Assembly (NCBI GenBank): GCA_046331175.1
Contig: JAXLRI010000020.1
Location: 1 to 60,503, forward strand
DNA from: JAWKIW01 sp046331175
GTDB taxonomy: Bacteria; Actinomycetota; Acidimicrobiia; Acidimicrobiales; Acidimicrobilacustridaceae
Reading direction: 5' to 3'
Length of the DNA: 60,503 nucleotides
How positions within the stretch are numbered: position 1 is the first letter of the stretch; each line of letters begins with the position of its first letter. This document shows, piece by piece, positions 7,845 through 16,054 of the stretch. The position numbers and the translations under genes were made by a program. Under the pieces are notes generated by a model, which ran no database searches, was not told the origin of the DNA, and saw nothing but the letters and a program-made list of their open reading frames with translations.

Positions 7845-8948
7845 TCAGGCGCCGGCCGGCCCGTTGAGGGGCGGGAGCTCGACGGCGCGGTAGACGCCCT
7901 TGCCGGTCGGGAAGGAGAAGTCGACGTCCTTCAGGTCGTAGCGGGTGCCCTCGGCGAAGATCGAGAAGTCACCTGAGACCTTGGCCATGACCGGCGTGTA
8001 GCGGAACACCACGCCGTGGCCGGGCTCGACGGAGGCCTTCATCTCCTGGGAGTCGTGGTACTCGATGCCGTAGGTGAACTCGTAGGACACCTTGACGCCC
8101 AGGCTGACGACCTTGCCGACCTCGAACTCGGCCTTGCCCTCGATGCCGACCTTGTGCTCCCAGGTGGTGGTGACGCCCTTGGTGTAGGTGTACTCGGCGT
8201 CCTTGTGGGTGTTGTTGTAGAAGGGCGGGGCCACGTCGACGGTGGTGCCCTCCACGTCGGGGGTGAACGTCTTGGGCACGTAGCGGCAGGACCCGTTGCC
8301 GTCCTTGCACAGCTTGTTCAGCAGGTTGGCCTGCTCGACCCGGTCGGTGACCGTCTGGCCCTTCTTGTTCTCGATGGCCCAGGTCGGCTCGGGGTTGTAG
8401 CTCGACGTCGAGCCCCACGAGGCGGTCACGGTGAACGGCGAGTCGGGGTCGGCCTGCGAGGCGCCGTAGCGGCGGATCTCGCCCTGGATCTTGTTGGGGC
8501 CGCTGACGGGCACGTTGGTGTGGGCCCACAGCTCCCAGGTGCCGTCACCGATGGCGTACACGAAGGTCATGTCGGCCTCGGTGGCCCAGTCCGAGGAGTA
8601 CTCGAAGTGGGCGTTGGCACCGGCGGCGATCCGCTGGGGCAGGTCGCCACCCGACTCGGCGTGGGTGTGGTCACCCAGGCTGGGTTGGCCGGCGAGGCGC
8701 AGGGGCGCCCCGTCGGGGGTGCGGATGTGGCCGTGCAGGTGCGAGCCGTGGTCGTCCTGGGTGAGCTGCTGGCGGACCGGATCGGCCAGGGCGTCGGCCC
8801 GGGCCACCCCGGTCATGGGCCCGGCCAGCACCGGGGCGGTGGTGGCCAGCGCCAGGCCGAGGCCCACGGCGGCCAGGCCCTTGCGGCCCCGGCGAGCCGG
8901 CTTGGCGGCGATGTCGTTGGTGGTGGTGGAAGCGGTGGTGGCGTTCAT
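7845..8948 (-). CDS. Exported protein with aerolysin/ETX-MTX2-like region
   Basis: A 367-residue secreted protein. The N-terminus has an RRGRKG (19-24) and a hydrophobic stretch to about residue 50, with a likely signal-peptidase site after GVARA (Ala51); the twin Arg suggests possible Tat export. The mature chain is rich in Thr, Ser, Tyr and Trp. From ~245 to 330 it shows a long alternating pattern (YTYTKGVTTTWEHKVGIEG, VSLGVKVSYEFTYGIEY, then VEPGHGVVFRYTPVMAKVSG), which is how the pore-forming stretch of aerolysin/ETX-MTX2 proteins looks: a Ser/Thr-rich amphipathic hairpin followed by a Pro-Gly turn. Two cysteines (213, 221) could pair. The ATG at 8948 has an excellent AGGAGGAG ribosome site; a GTG at 8984 is less likely. 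The fold assignment is by eye; a toxin role is inference. Confidence 0.6.
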   Translation of the reverse strand: MNATTASTTTNDIAAKPARRGRKGLAAVGLGLALATTAPVLAGPMTGVARADALADPVRQQLTQDDHGSHLHGHIRTPDGAPLRLAGQPSLGDHTHAESGGDLPQRIAAGANAHFEYSSDWATEADMTFVYAIGDGTWELWAHTNVPVSGPNKIQGEIRRYGASQADPDSPFTVTASWGSTSSYNPEPTWAIENKKGQTVTDRVEQANLLNKLCKDGNGSCRYVPKTFTPDVEGTTVDVAPPFYNNTHKDAEYTYTKGVTTTWEHKVGIEGKAEFEVGKVVSLGVKVSYEFTYGIEYHDSQEMKASVEPGHGVVFRYTPVMAKVSGDFSIFAEGTRYDLKDVDFSFPTGKGVYRAVELPPLNGPAGA

Positions 8949-9181
8949 GGCTCCTCCTCGGAAGCGGTGCGGGTTGACACGCACAGGAGACCGCGGACCG
9001 CCCCCGCGCCGAATCCCGCCACGGTCGGGTTCGCGCCTACGACCAGCGGGGTACGCGGTCCCACCCGGCCACCACCTGGGGAGGACCGCCCCGGCATCCG
9101 CACCCCCGCTGACCAGCCACTTCGCGTCGCCGCCGGCGTCGAGCGGCGACGGCTGGTTCGGGGCGGACCGACCGGCCTCGG

Positions 9182-9187
9182 TAGTGT
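9182..9187 (+). promoter_or_regulatory. -10 element for meaB
   Basis: TAGTGT, 6 nt before the GTG at 9194. It argues for that codon over the GTG at 9191. Confidence 0.5.
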
Positions 9188-9193
9188 CCGGTG

Positions 9194-10147
9194 GTGCCCC
9201 GCGTCCGCTCCAACGACCCCGCCGAGCTGCTCGACCTGGCCCGCGCCGGGGGTCGCCCGGCCCTGGCCCGGCTGCTCAGCCTCGTGGAGTCCGGGGGCGA
9301 GGCCGCCCACGCCGTCGGCCGCCTGGCCCACCCGCTCGGCGGGCAGGCCGCCACCATCGGCATCACCGGGGCGCCCGGCGCCGGCAAGTCGACGCTGACC
9401 AACGCCCTGCTGCGCGAGGTCCGGGCCGACGGCACCAAGGTGGCCGTCCTCGCCATCGACCCGTCGTCGCCGTTCACCGGCGGCGCCATCCTCGGCGACC
9501 GCGTGCGCATGGGCGACCACGCCCTCGACGAGGGCGTGTTCATCCGGTCGATGGCCACCCGGGGCCACCTCGGCGGCCTGTCGCTGGCGGCGCCGGAGGC
9601 CATCCGCCTGCTCGACGCCGTGGGGTTCCCCTGGGTCCTGATCGAGACGGTCGGGGTGGGCCAGGTCGAGGTGGAGGTGGCCGGCGCCACCGACACGCGG
9701 GTGGTGGTGGTGAACCCCGGATGGGGCGACGCCGTGCAGGCGAACAAGGCCGGGCTCATGGAGATCGCCGACGTGTTCGTGATCAACAAGGCCGACCGCC
9801 CGGGCGTGGCCGACACCCGTCGCGACCTCGAGCAGATGCTCGAGCTGTCGAGCCCGTCGTCGTGGCGACCGCCGATCATCGCCACCACCGCCGCCACCGG
9901 CGAGGGCGTCAACGAGCTGTGGCGGGCCGTCGGCGACCACCGGGCCCACCTCGAGGCCACCGGCGAGCTGGCCGAGCGCCGGCGGGACCGGTTGGCCGAC
10001 GAGCTCGAGCGGATCCTCGTCGAGCGGCTGGTGGTGCGGGCCCGCGAGATCGCTGGTGCCCCGGCCTTCGCCGCCGCCGAGGCCGAGGTCGCCGACCGGC
10101 GCCTCGACCCCTACTCGGCCGTCGACCGCCTGCTGGCCGACGGCTGA
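9194..10147 (+). CDS. meaB: MeaB/ArgK-type GTPase, methylmalonyl-CoA mutase chaperone
   Basis: A 317-residue G3E-type GTPase of the MeaB group, which gates cofactor loading and protects adenosylcobalamin-dependent methylmalonyl-CoA mutase. Visible motifs: P-loop GAPGAGKST, switch region AIDPSSPFTGGAILGDRVRM, G3-like ETVGVGQVE, and NKAD for guanine specificity. Length is typical. The mutase genes are not in the window, so the link is from the family only. Two GTGs three bases apart could start it; the one at 9194 stands at the leaderless distance from TAGTGT. The 245-nt region upstream, divergent from the aerolysin-like gene, shows nothing else I can name. Confidence 0.9.
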   Translation: MPRVRSNDPAELLDLARAGGRPALARLLSLVESGGEAAHAVGRLAHPLGGQAATIGITGAPGAGKSTLTNALLREVRADGTKVAVLAIDPSSPFTGGAILGDRVRMGDHALDEGVFIRSMATRGHLGGLSLAAPEAIRLLDAVGFPWVLIETVGVGQVEVEVAGATDTRVVVVNPGWGDAVQANKAGLMEIADVFVINKADRPGVADTRRDLEQMLELSSPSSWRPPIIATTAATGEGVNELWRAVGDHRAHLEATGELAERRRDRLADELERILVERLVVRAREIAGAPAFAAAEAEVADRRLDPYSAVDRLLADG

Positions 10148-10152
10148 CCCCG

Positions 10153-10257
10153 CCGGCGTCAGCCCGAGGTCAGGACGGGCCCGGCGTCAGCCCGAGGTCG
10201 GACCGGCCCCGACGAGGCCGAGCTCACGACGAGGCCGAGCTCAGGACGAGGCCGAGC
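10153..10257. repeat. Two small tandem repeats at the 3' end of mscL
   Basis: A 19-bp sequence (CCGGCGTCAGCCCGAGGTC) occurs at 10153-10171 and 10181-10199. A 17-bp-period repeat, GACGAGGCCGAGCTCA and variants, starts at 10211, 10228 and 10245. The second array crosses the mscL stop codon. Confidence 0.8.
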
Positions 10258-10672
10258 CGCCGCCCGCGCTGCTCGGGCCGCGGCCGGCGACCAGGGCGTC
10301 GCGGATCTCGGTGAGCAGCTCGAGCTCGGTCTTCTCCTCCTCGGCCTCCTCGTCCTCCGCCTGCTTGCGCAGCTTCTCGCCCAGCTCGTTCATCTTGTTG
10401 ATGGCCTTGACCACCAGGAACATGGCGAAGGCGACGATCAGGAAGTTGACCAGCGCGGTGAGGAACGCCCCGATGCGGATGTTCGCGTTGTTGACCTGGA
10501 AGGCGAGGGCGTCGTCGAAGGTCGGCTTGCCGAAGACGATGGCGATGATCGGCATCAAGATGTTGTCCGTCAGCGCCTTGATCACGCCGGTGAAGGCGGC
10601 GCCGACGATCACGGCCACGGCCAGATCGACGACGTTGCCCCGGGCGATGAACTCCTTGAACTCCTTGAGCAT
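10241..10672 (-). CDS. mscL: Large-conductance mechanosensitive channel
   Basis: A 143-residue MscL, the homopentameric inner-membrane channel that releases solutes under hypo-osmotic shock. The amphipathic N-terminus MLKEFKEFIARGNVVDLAVAV leads into TM1 (VIVGAAFTGVIKALTDNILMP); TM2 is AFLTALVNFLIVAFAMFLVVKAIN. A charged cytoplasmic helix bundle (GEKLRKQAEDEEAEEEKTELELLTEIRDAL) follows. The start at 10672 is fixed by GGAGG about 7 nt upstream. The low-complexity C-terminus ends inside a short DNA repeat. Confidence 0.95.
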   Translation of the reverse strand: MLKEFKEFIARGNVVDLAVAVIVGAAFTGVIKALTDNILMPIIAIVFGKPTFDDALAFQVNNANIRIGAFLTALVNFLIVAFAMFLVVKAINKMNELGEKLRKQAEDEEAEEEKTELELLTEIRDALVAGRGPSSAGGGSASS

Positions 10673-10885
10673 CGGTGCCTCCGTGGTCCGGTGAGCGGGC
10701 CGACCGGTCGTCGGCGGCTCCGCTCGGCATCCCACCACACGCCCTCGATCGGGTGACGGATCCTGCGGCGGCCGATCACGGGGAGATCGTCGGGGCGGTC
10801 GACGGCGCGGTCGCCCGGGTGGTCACGGCTCGGGTCCGGGGTGCCGCGGCGGTCGACCCCGGCCGCCCGGACCCGGTGCGGGCGG

Positions 10886-10891
10886 TAGGGT
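10886..10891 (+). promoter_or_regulatory. -10 element for enoyl-CoA hydratase gene
   Basis: TAGGGT, 8 nt before the ATG at 10900. Confidence 0.5.
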
Positions 10892-10899
10892 CCGCGGCC

Positions 10900-11676
10900 A
10901 TGGCCGACGAGCTGGTGCACCTGGAGCGACGCGACGACGGGGTGGCGGTGCTCACCCTCGACAACCCGAAGGTCAACGCGCTGTCGCGGGCGGTGCTCGA
11001 GCAGCTCCACGCCCACGTGGCCGATCTGGCCGGCGACCTGCCGGGGGCGGTGGTGGTCACCGGTGGCGAGCGGATCTTCGCCGCCGGCGCCGACATCGCC
11101 GAGTTCGGCGGCCCCGACGAGGCCCGCGACTACGGCGGGCTGTTCCTCGAGGCGTTCAACGCCCTGGCCGCGCTGCCCCGCGTCGTGATCGCCGCCGTGG
11201 CCGGCTTCGCCCTCGGCGGTGGCTGCGAGCTGGCCCTGGCGTGCGACCTCCGCATCGCCGCCGAGACCACCAAGCTGGGCCAGCCCGAGATCCTCCTCGG
11301 CATCATCCCCGGCGGCGGCGGCACCCAGCGCCTGCCCCGCCTGGTGGGTCCGTCGGTGGCCAAGGACCTCATCCTCACCGGCCGGCAGGTGCGGGCCGAG
11401 GAGGCCCTGCGCATCGGCCTCGTCGACCACGTCGTGCCACCCGACGAGCTGCACCGGGTCGCCCTGGAGCGGGCCGCCGAGCTGGCCGCCGGGCCGGTGG
11501 TCGCCCAGGGCCTGGCCAAGCAGGCCATCGACCAGGGCCTCGACGGCTCGCTCGCCGACGGCCTCGTCCTCGAGCAGCAGCTGTTCGTCGACGTGTTCCG
11601 CACCGACGACGCCCGCATCGGCACCCAGTCCTTCCTCGAGCACGGTCCGGGCAAGGCCACCTTCACCGGTCGTTGA
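10900..11676 (+). CDS. Enoyl-CoA hydratase/isomerase (crotonase family)
   Basis: A 258-residue crotonase. It probably hydrates trans-2-enoyl-CoA in fatty-acid or related beta-oxidation. Both catalytic glutamates of true hydratases are present, in LGGGCELALACD and GQPEILLGIIPGGGGTQRL. The oxyanion-hole residues lie in FAAGADIAEF and the Gly-rich loop. Single gene, divergent from mscL, with no other beta-oxidation gene nearby, so the physiological substrate is open. The frame runs on upstream into the intergenic region, but the -10 element and family alignment favour MADELVHLERRDDG at 10900. Confidence 0.9.
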   Translation: MADELVHLERRDDGVAVLTLDNPKVNALSRAVLEQLHAHVADLAGDLPGAVVVTGGERIFAAGADIAEFGGPDEARDYGGLFLEAFNALAALPRVVIAAVAGFALGGGCELALACDLRIAAETTKLGQPEILLGIIPGGGGTQRLPRLVGPSVAKDLILTGRQVRAEEALRIGLVDHVVPPDELHRVALERAAELAAGPVVAQGLAKQAIDQGLDGSLADGLVLEQQLFVDVFRTDDARIGTQSFLEHGPGKATFTGR

Positions 11677-11769
11677 GCCCGACGAGCCGGTCGACGGGCC
11701 GCAGATCGGGTCGCCGGGTGGCCGACGTGTCCGTCGTCGCCCGTTCGCGGCGGTCTCGTCCCGTCCCCC

Positions 11770-11775
11770 TACCCT
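11770..11775 (+). promoter_or_regulatory. -10 element for rhomboid gene
   Basis: TACCCT, 7 nt before the GTG at 11783. Confidence 0.5.
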
Positions 11776-11782
11776 GACGCCC

Positions 11783-12658
11783 GTGGCCGTCCCCAACCCG
11801 AGCTCCGGCGCCTTCTGCTACCGGCACCCCGATCGTCGGGCCGGGGTCACCTGCCAGCGCTGCGGACGGCCGATCTGCCCCAGCTGCATGGTGCAGGCGT
11901 CGGTCGGCTTCCACTGCCCCGACTGCGCCAAGGCCGGCGCCCAGAAGGTCGTGCGCGGCCCGGCCGCCTTCGGGGGGCGCAACCTGCCGGTCGTCACGAT
12001 CACCCTGATCGCCATCAACGTGCTGGTGTTCGTGGCCGACCTCGCGACCCAGCGCTCCCTCACCCAGCAGGGCGCGCTCCTGGGCGGCTATGGCTCCCGC
12101 TTCGGTGGTGGGGTGGGCGTGGCCTTCGGCGAGCCGTGGCGCCTCGTCACCGGTGGCTTCCTCCACGGCGACCTCATCCACATCGGGTTCAACATGCTGG
12201 CCCTGTGGTTCATGGGCTCCCAGCTCGAGCCCGCCCTCGGCCGCGTCCGCTTCCTGGCCCTCTACCTGGCCGGCCTGCTCGCCGGGGCGCTGGGCGTGAT
12301 GCTCGCCGCGCCGACGTCACCCACCGTCGGCGCGTCCGGCGCCATCTTCGGCCTGTTCGCCGCCATGTTCGTCCTGCAGCGGTCCCGGGGGATCAACCCG
12401 TGGCAGTCGGGCATCGCCGGGCTGATCCTCATCAACCTGCTCATCACCTTCGCCGTGCCCGGCATCTCCATCGCCGGCCACATCGGTGGCCTGGTGGGTG
12501 GCGCCCTCGGCGCGCTCGCCATCGCCGAGCTGGAGAAGCGCACCAGCTCTCCGTGGCCCGCCACCGCCGCCTGTGCCGGCCTGGCGATCGCCTGCTACGG
12601 CGCCGCCATCTGGGCGGCGAACAGCTGGGCCCACCCGATCCTGTCGTTCGGCCGCTGA
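11783..12658 (+). CDS. Rhomboid intramembrane serine protease with zinc-finger N-terminus
   Basis: A 291-residue rhomboid protease. Residues ~9-50 hold a B-box-like zinc-binding cluster: CYRHPDRRAGVTCQRCGRP, then ICPSCM and HCPDC. About six transmembrane helices follow. The catalytic Ser is in GASGAIFGLFAAM, the His in AGHIGGLVGG, and the loop HGDLIHIGFNMLALW matches the conserved rhomboid HxxxHxxxNM region. Such proteases cleave single-pass membrane proteins; the substrate is unknown. N-terminal zinc clusters on rhomboids are common in actinobacteria. Convergent with the SRPBCC gene. Confidence 0.92.
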   Translation: MAVPNPSSGAFCYRHPDRRAGVTCQRCGRPICPSCMVQASVGFHCPDCAKAGAQKVVRGPAAFGGRNLPVVTITLIAINVLVFVADLATQRSLTQQGALLGGYGSRFGGGVGVAFGEPWRLVTGGFLHGDLIHIGFNMLALWFMGSQLEPALGRVRFLALYLAGLLAGALGVMLAAPTSPTVGASGAIFGLFAAMFVLQRSRGINPWQSGIAGLILINLLITFAVPGISIAGHIGGLVGGALGALAIAELEKRTSSPWPATAACAGLAIACYGAAIWAANSWAHPILSFGR

Positions 12659-12745
12659 CGGGCTCTGCCGCCACGCCGTCGGTGGGTCGCGGCGGCGGCG
12701 ACGTCCCCGCGGCCGTGGTGCTGGACGAACCGTGCGTCGGCCCGC

Positions 12746-13186
12746 TCAGCGGCCCTCGACGACGCGGCGCAGGTTGCGCAGGTTGCGCTTCCACACCAGG
12801 CGCAGCACCTCGCCGCCCACCGCGGCGCCGACCGGGCCACCGAGCCACCACGGGAAGACCAGGCGCTCCTTCCAGGTGAACCGGGTCCGCCCGCCGCGAG
12901 CCGACCTCAGCGTGAACCGCCCGCTGCCGGTCACCACCCCGACGTGGCGCACGCCCATCGATCGGCGGGGGCGCCACTCGGTGATCTCCATGACGTCGGT
13001 CAGCGAGAAGGGGCCGACGGCGGTGTCGCACTCGAACCGGGTGCCCGTGCCCTTGCGCTGGGGTGACAGGAAGCGGATGGCGACGGCGTCCTCCATCCAG
13101 GCCACGTGGCTGCCGACGTCCTCGATGGCCTTCCACACCGTCGACGGTGCGGCGTCGATGACGGTCGAGACGCGGATGGAGGCCAT
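12746..13186 (-). CDS. SRPBCC (polyketide cyclase/START-like) protein
   Basis: A 146-residue protein with the SRPBCC helix-grip fold, recognisable from MASIRVSTVIDAAPSTVWKA (first strand plus cap helix), then W-containing beta strands (DVMEITEWRPRRSMGV) and a long C-terminal helix (LVWKRNLRNLRRVVEGR). Family members bind hydrophobic ligands such as lipids or polyketides; no ligand can be assigned. A -10 hexamer 6 nt upstream fixes the start. Convergent with the rhomboid gene, no operon partner. Confidence 0.85.
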   Translation of the reverse strand: MASIRVSTVIDAAPSTVWKAIEDVGSHVAWMEDAVAIRFLSPQRKGTGTRFECDTAVGPFSLTDVMEITEWRPRRSMGVRHVGVVTGSGRFTLRSARGGRTRFTWKERLVFPWWLGGPVGAAVGGEVLRLVWKRNLRNLRRVVEGR

Positions 13187-13192
13187 GGGGGC

Positions 13193-13198
13193 ATCGTA
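13193..13198 (-). promoter_or_regulatory. -10 element for SRPBCC gene
   Basis: TACGAT on the minus strand, 6 nt before the ATG at 13186. Confidence 0.5.
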
Positions 13199-13337
13199 GG
13201 GAGCGTCCGTCGCCGGCGACCCAACCGAGCCCCGGAGCAGCCGACCCGGGCCGGGTCGACCGAGCCCCCGATCCGCCGGACCGAGGTCCCGTCGCCGGTC
13301 CGGGGTGGTCGCACGGGCAGGCCGCGGGGGCGATCGC

Positions 13338-13343
13338 TACGAT
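13338..13343 (+). promoter_or_regulatory. -10 element with ~65-nt leader
   Basis: TACGAT; transcription would begin near 13350. The leader contains ACCGG/CCGGT and ends in GGAGG before the GTG at 13415. Confidence 0.35.
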
Positions 13344-13414
13344 GCCGCGACCGGTCCGGTGGGGCCGGTGGAGGGGAAGCGGGCCCGGGGGCCCCGGCCG
13401 TCGTGGAGGCGCGC

Positions 13415-13999
13415 GTGAACACGCTGGAGCACCTGCAGTCCCTCGCCGAGCCGATGCTGGCGGCGGGGGAGGAGCCGCTCGCCGCGGTGCGGGTCAACTA
13501 CAACGGGACCGTCCAGTCCAACGCCCTCGGCACCAACCCCACCATCGGTGGCGTCGCCGACCCCGACGAGGCCGGCCCCGACCCCGACGCGCTGGTCAGC
13601 TTCCCGGTCGCCAAGCAGATGGCGCTGCTGTTGACCGGTGGCCGCGTGCTGGCGTGGTCGCTCGGCTTCTCGGGCAAGCCCAAGCAGTACGTGGGCCAGG
13701 CCCCGCTCACCGCCATGCGCCAGGTCCACGCCGGCGAGATCCGCTTCGGGCCGCTGGTGCGGATCGTGATGAAGTCCCACGCCGCCGTCGACCTCGAGAT
13801 CATGCGGGGCGAGGACGCCGACGGGTTCATCGCCGAGCTCGAGCACCTGGTCAACGGTGACGTCGCCGCGGCCCCCGCCGAGCCGGCGGCGAGCGCCGCC
13901 GAGGAAGCGCCGGCCCCCGCCGTCGGGACCGACGGCGACGGCGCCGACCAGGCCGGCGGCGACGCCGAGCCGTCCGGCGAGCAGCCGACCGGCGCCTGA
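13415..13999 (+). CDS. Unknown protein, possibly bacterial PH-like
   Basis: A 194-residue cytoplasmic protein I do not recognise. Residues ~60-150 (LVSFPVAKQMALLLTGGRVLAWSLG to MRGEDADGFIAELEHLVNG) look like alternating strands capped by a helix, the general plan of bacterial PH-like domains; this is only a visual impression. The last ~45 residues are low-complexity Ala/Pro/Glu-rich and probably disordered. The GTG at 13415 is chosen because GGAGG stands 5 nt upstream; a GTG at 13403 is the alternative. Convergent with the methyltransferase gene. Confidence 0.65.
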   Translation: MNTLEHLQSLAEPMLAAGEEPLAAVRVNYNGTVQSNALGTNPTIGGVADPDEAGPDPDALVSFPVAKQMALLLTGGRVLAWSLGFSGKPKQYVGQAPLTAMRQVHAGEIRFGPLVRIVMKSHAAVDLEIMRGEDADGFIAELEHLVNGDVAAAPAEPAASAAEEAPAPAVGTDGDGADQAGGDAEPSGEQPTGA

Positions 14000-14047
14000 T
14001 CGCCGCCCGCCGCCCGATCGCCCGTGGCGGCGGCCGCCGGCACGCCC

Positions 14048-14064
14048 GCCGGCCGATCGCCGGC
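14048..14064. terminator. Possible hairpin between convergent genes
   Basis: GCCGGC, loop CGATC, GCCGGC, within a short GGCCGATCGCC duplication. Stem of 6 bp, no U-tract; position between two gene ends is the main argument. Confidence 0.35.
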
Positions 14065-14074
14065 CGATCGCCGA

Positions 14075-14839
14075 TCAGGTCCGGCGGTACACCGAGACGT
14101 GGGCCCGGGCGTCGTCGGCGAACGGGGTGCGGGCCCAGTCGGCCCAGCGGTCCTCGAGCACCAGCCCGTGGCGGGCCACCAGCTCGTCGAGCTGGTCGGG
14201 TCCGAGGTAGCGCAGGTGCCACGGCCGCAGCCGGATGCCCGCCTCGGTGATGTCGACGAACTGGCCGGTCATGGTCTGAGCCGAGGGGTCGTGGCGGGCG
14301 ACGCTGAGGACGACCCGCGTCGTGGTGAGGTCGCGCACCGCCACCGAGCCCTGGTCGGCGTGGTCGCCGCTCGGCGGCACGAACGCCTCGACCACGAACC
14401 GGCCGCCGGGGGCGAGCGCCTCGGCCACCGTCGCCACGCAGCGGTCCTGCCCGGCGGGGTCGGTCACGTTGAACAGCGTGTTGTAGGCGACGAACACGAG
14501 GCCGAACCGGACGCCCCCGGCCGGGTCGCCGGCGCGGCCCGGCGGGGTGAACGACGCCAGGTCGGCGATCGCCACCGGCACCTCGGCGCCACCGGGCTTG
14601 GCCCGGAGCCGGTCGACCATCGCCGCGGAGGCGTCGACGCCGCGCACGTCGAAGCCCAGCCGGGCCAGGGGCAGGGCCAGGCGCCCCGTGCCGATGCCGA
14701 GCTCGAGGATCGGCCCCCGCCCCGAGGCGAGGGCGGCGAGGCGGGCCACCGTGGCCTCGACGTCGGTGACGTCGGCGTACCAGTCGTCGTACACGTCGGC
14801 GAAGCGGTCGCCGTAGGTCGCGGCGTCGTAGCCCTCCAT
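14075..14839 (-). CDS. Class I SAM-dependent methyltransferase
   Basis: A 254-residue methyltransferase. The SAM-binding motif I is ILELGIGTGRLALPLARLG, followed by motif II VRGVDASAAMVDRL and a motif III-like segment APGGRFVVEAFVPPSG. The N-terminus MEGYDAATYGDRFADVYDDWY is typical of small-molecule/ubiquinone-type methyltransferases that begin with Tyr-rich helices. The acceptor is unknown. The ATG at 14839 lies 6 nt after CACACT, so probably a leaderless single-gene mRNA; a much longer open frame upstream is a high-GC artefact. Confidence 0.88.
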   Translation of the reverse strand: MEGYDAATYGDRFADVYDDWYADVTDVEATVARLAALASGRGPILELGIGTGRLALPLARLGFDVRGVDASAAMVDRLRAKPGGAEVPVAIADLASFTPPGRAGDPAGGVRFGLVFVAYNTLFNVTDPAGQDRCVATVAEALAPGGRFVVEAFVPPSGDHADQGSVAVRDLTTTRVVLSVARHDPSAQTMTGQFVDITEAGIRLRPWHLRYLGPDQLDELVARHGLVLEDRWADWARTPFADDARAHVSVYRRT

Positions 14840-14845
14840 CACCCC

Positions 14846-14851
14846 AGTGTG
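14846..14851 (-). promoter_or_regulatory. -10 element for methyltransferase gene
   Basis: CACACT on the minus strand, 6 nt before the ATG at 14839. Confidence 0.35.
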
Positions 14852-15019
14852 GTCGGTCGGCGGGCGGCGGCCGGCACCCGGTGGTGCCGTCGACCGGTCA
14901 CGGCGCGCTCCGCCCCATGGCGCCGGCGGGCTTGCCAGAATGGGGGATCGCCCGGGTCGACGACGCCCCCGGCGGGAGCGCGGCGCACCCGGTTCGTCGC
15001 CGACCAGCGAGCGACCTGC

Positions 15020-16054
15020 GTGGACCCCTCCGACCAGCCCGTCCCCCCGACCGCCGCCTGGTCCTGGGCCGCGCCCGACAGCCCGAGCGGCACCGGTGCG
15101 ACCGGGGGCTCGGCCGGTGGTGGCCCGGTCGGCTCGTCGGGCGGTCTCGCCGACGTCGTCCTCGATCCCGACGCCATCGACGGCGTGCCCGTCGACGACG
15201 GCGACGACGACGTCGGGCCCCGACCGTCGGGACCGCCTCGCCTGCCGGTCCCGCTGCGCCCGCTCACGGTCTCGGACATCCTCGACGGCGCCTTCGCCAT
15301 CATCAAGGCCCGCCCCCGCACGGTGGTGCTCATCGCGGCGTGCATCGTCGTCCCGGCCCACATGCTCAGCGCCTACCTGGCGCGCGGGAGCACCTCGGTG
15401 TCCGACATCCTCTCGGCCGTCGTGGAGCCCGGCGCGGTGAGCGCCCGCAGCCAGGCGGGGCTGCTCGGGGTGTACCTCGGCGCCGCCGTGCAGGCCCTCA
15501 GCTACTTCTTCCTCGGTGGCGCCCTCGGTCGGCTGGTGTCGGCCTGGTACGCCGGGGGCGACCTCACCGCCGGTGCCGCCCTCAAGGCCTCGCTGCGCCG
15601 GACGCCGGCCTTCCTCGCCGCCTTCGCCATGCTGCTCCCGCTGAAGGTGGCCGCCTACGCCGCCTGCATCCTGCCGGTCCTCGCCGTCATCGCCCTGTTC
15701 AGCCTCACCGCCCCCGTCATCGTCATCGAGGGCCTCGGGCCGTTCGCGGCGGCGAAGCGGTCGGCCACCCTGGTCGGGCGTCGGTTCTTCCCGAGCGTGT
15801 GGGTCATCACCCTCGCGACGCTCGTGGCCCAGATCATCACGCCGATGCTGGCGATCATCCCCGAGGTGTTCGCCGCCCTCGCCCCCGAGGGCGTCCGCTG
15901 GGTCATCCTCGGCGCCGGCCAGGCCGCGGTGTCGCTGCTTATGGCGCCGTTCGCGGTGGGGGTCTGCATCCTGTTGTACCTCGACCTCCGGGTCCGCACG
16001 GAGGGCCTCGACATCGAGCTCGACGCCGCCGCCGCCTTCGTGGAGCCGAGGTGA
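15020..16054 (+). CDS. GPDPase-membrane-domain-type multi-pass protein
   Basis: A 344-residue membrane protein. About 80 disordered residues lead to PLTVSDILDGAFAIIKARPR, the signature opening of the membrane domain found in glycerophosphodiester phosphodiesterase-associated proteins. About six helices follow (TVVLIAACIVVPAHMLSAYL, VYLGAAVQALSYFFLGGALG and others) with the conserved VEGLGPFAAAKRSATLVGRR-like segment. No catalytic phosphodiesterase domain is present. It is the first gene of a tightly overlapping operon with DUF4129, DUF4350, MoxR and DUF58 proteins. The GTG at 15020 is the best in-frame start; a possible -10 (CAGAAT, 14936) would leave a ~72-nt leader. Function unknown. Confidence 0.8.
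   Translation: MDPSDQPVPPTAAWSWAAPDSPSGTGATGGSAGGGPVGSSGGLADVVLDPDAIDGVPVDDGDDDVGPRPSGPPRLPVPLRPLTVSDILDGAFAIIKARPRTVVLIAACIVVPAHMLSAYLARGSTSVSDILSAVVEPGAVSARSQAGLLGVYLGAAVQALSYFFLGGALGRLVSAWYAGGDLTAGAALKASLRRTPAFLAAFAMLLPLKVAAYAACILPVLAVIALFSLTAPVIVIEGLGPFAAAKRSATLVGRRFFPSVWVITLATLVAQIITPMLAIIPEVFAALAPEGVRWVILGAGQAAVSLLMAPFAVGVCILLYLDLRVRTEGLDIELDAAAAFVEPR

Noticed and set aside
9001..9180. Possible small genes between the aerolysin-like gene and meaB
   Set aside because: Short frames here have no ribosome site or -10 at the expected spacing and no recognisable translation.
14048..14077. GGCCGATCGCC repeats as a possible integration site
   Set aside because: Only two short copies at a gene end, with no integrase, tRNA or foreign-looking DNA.
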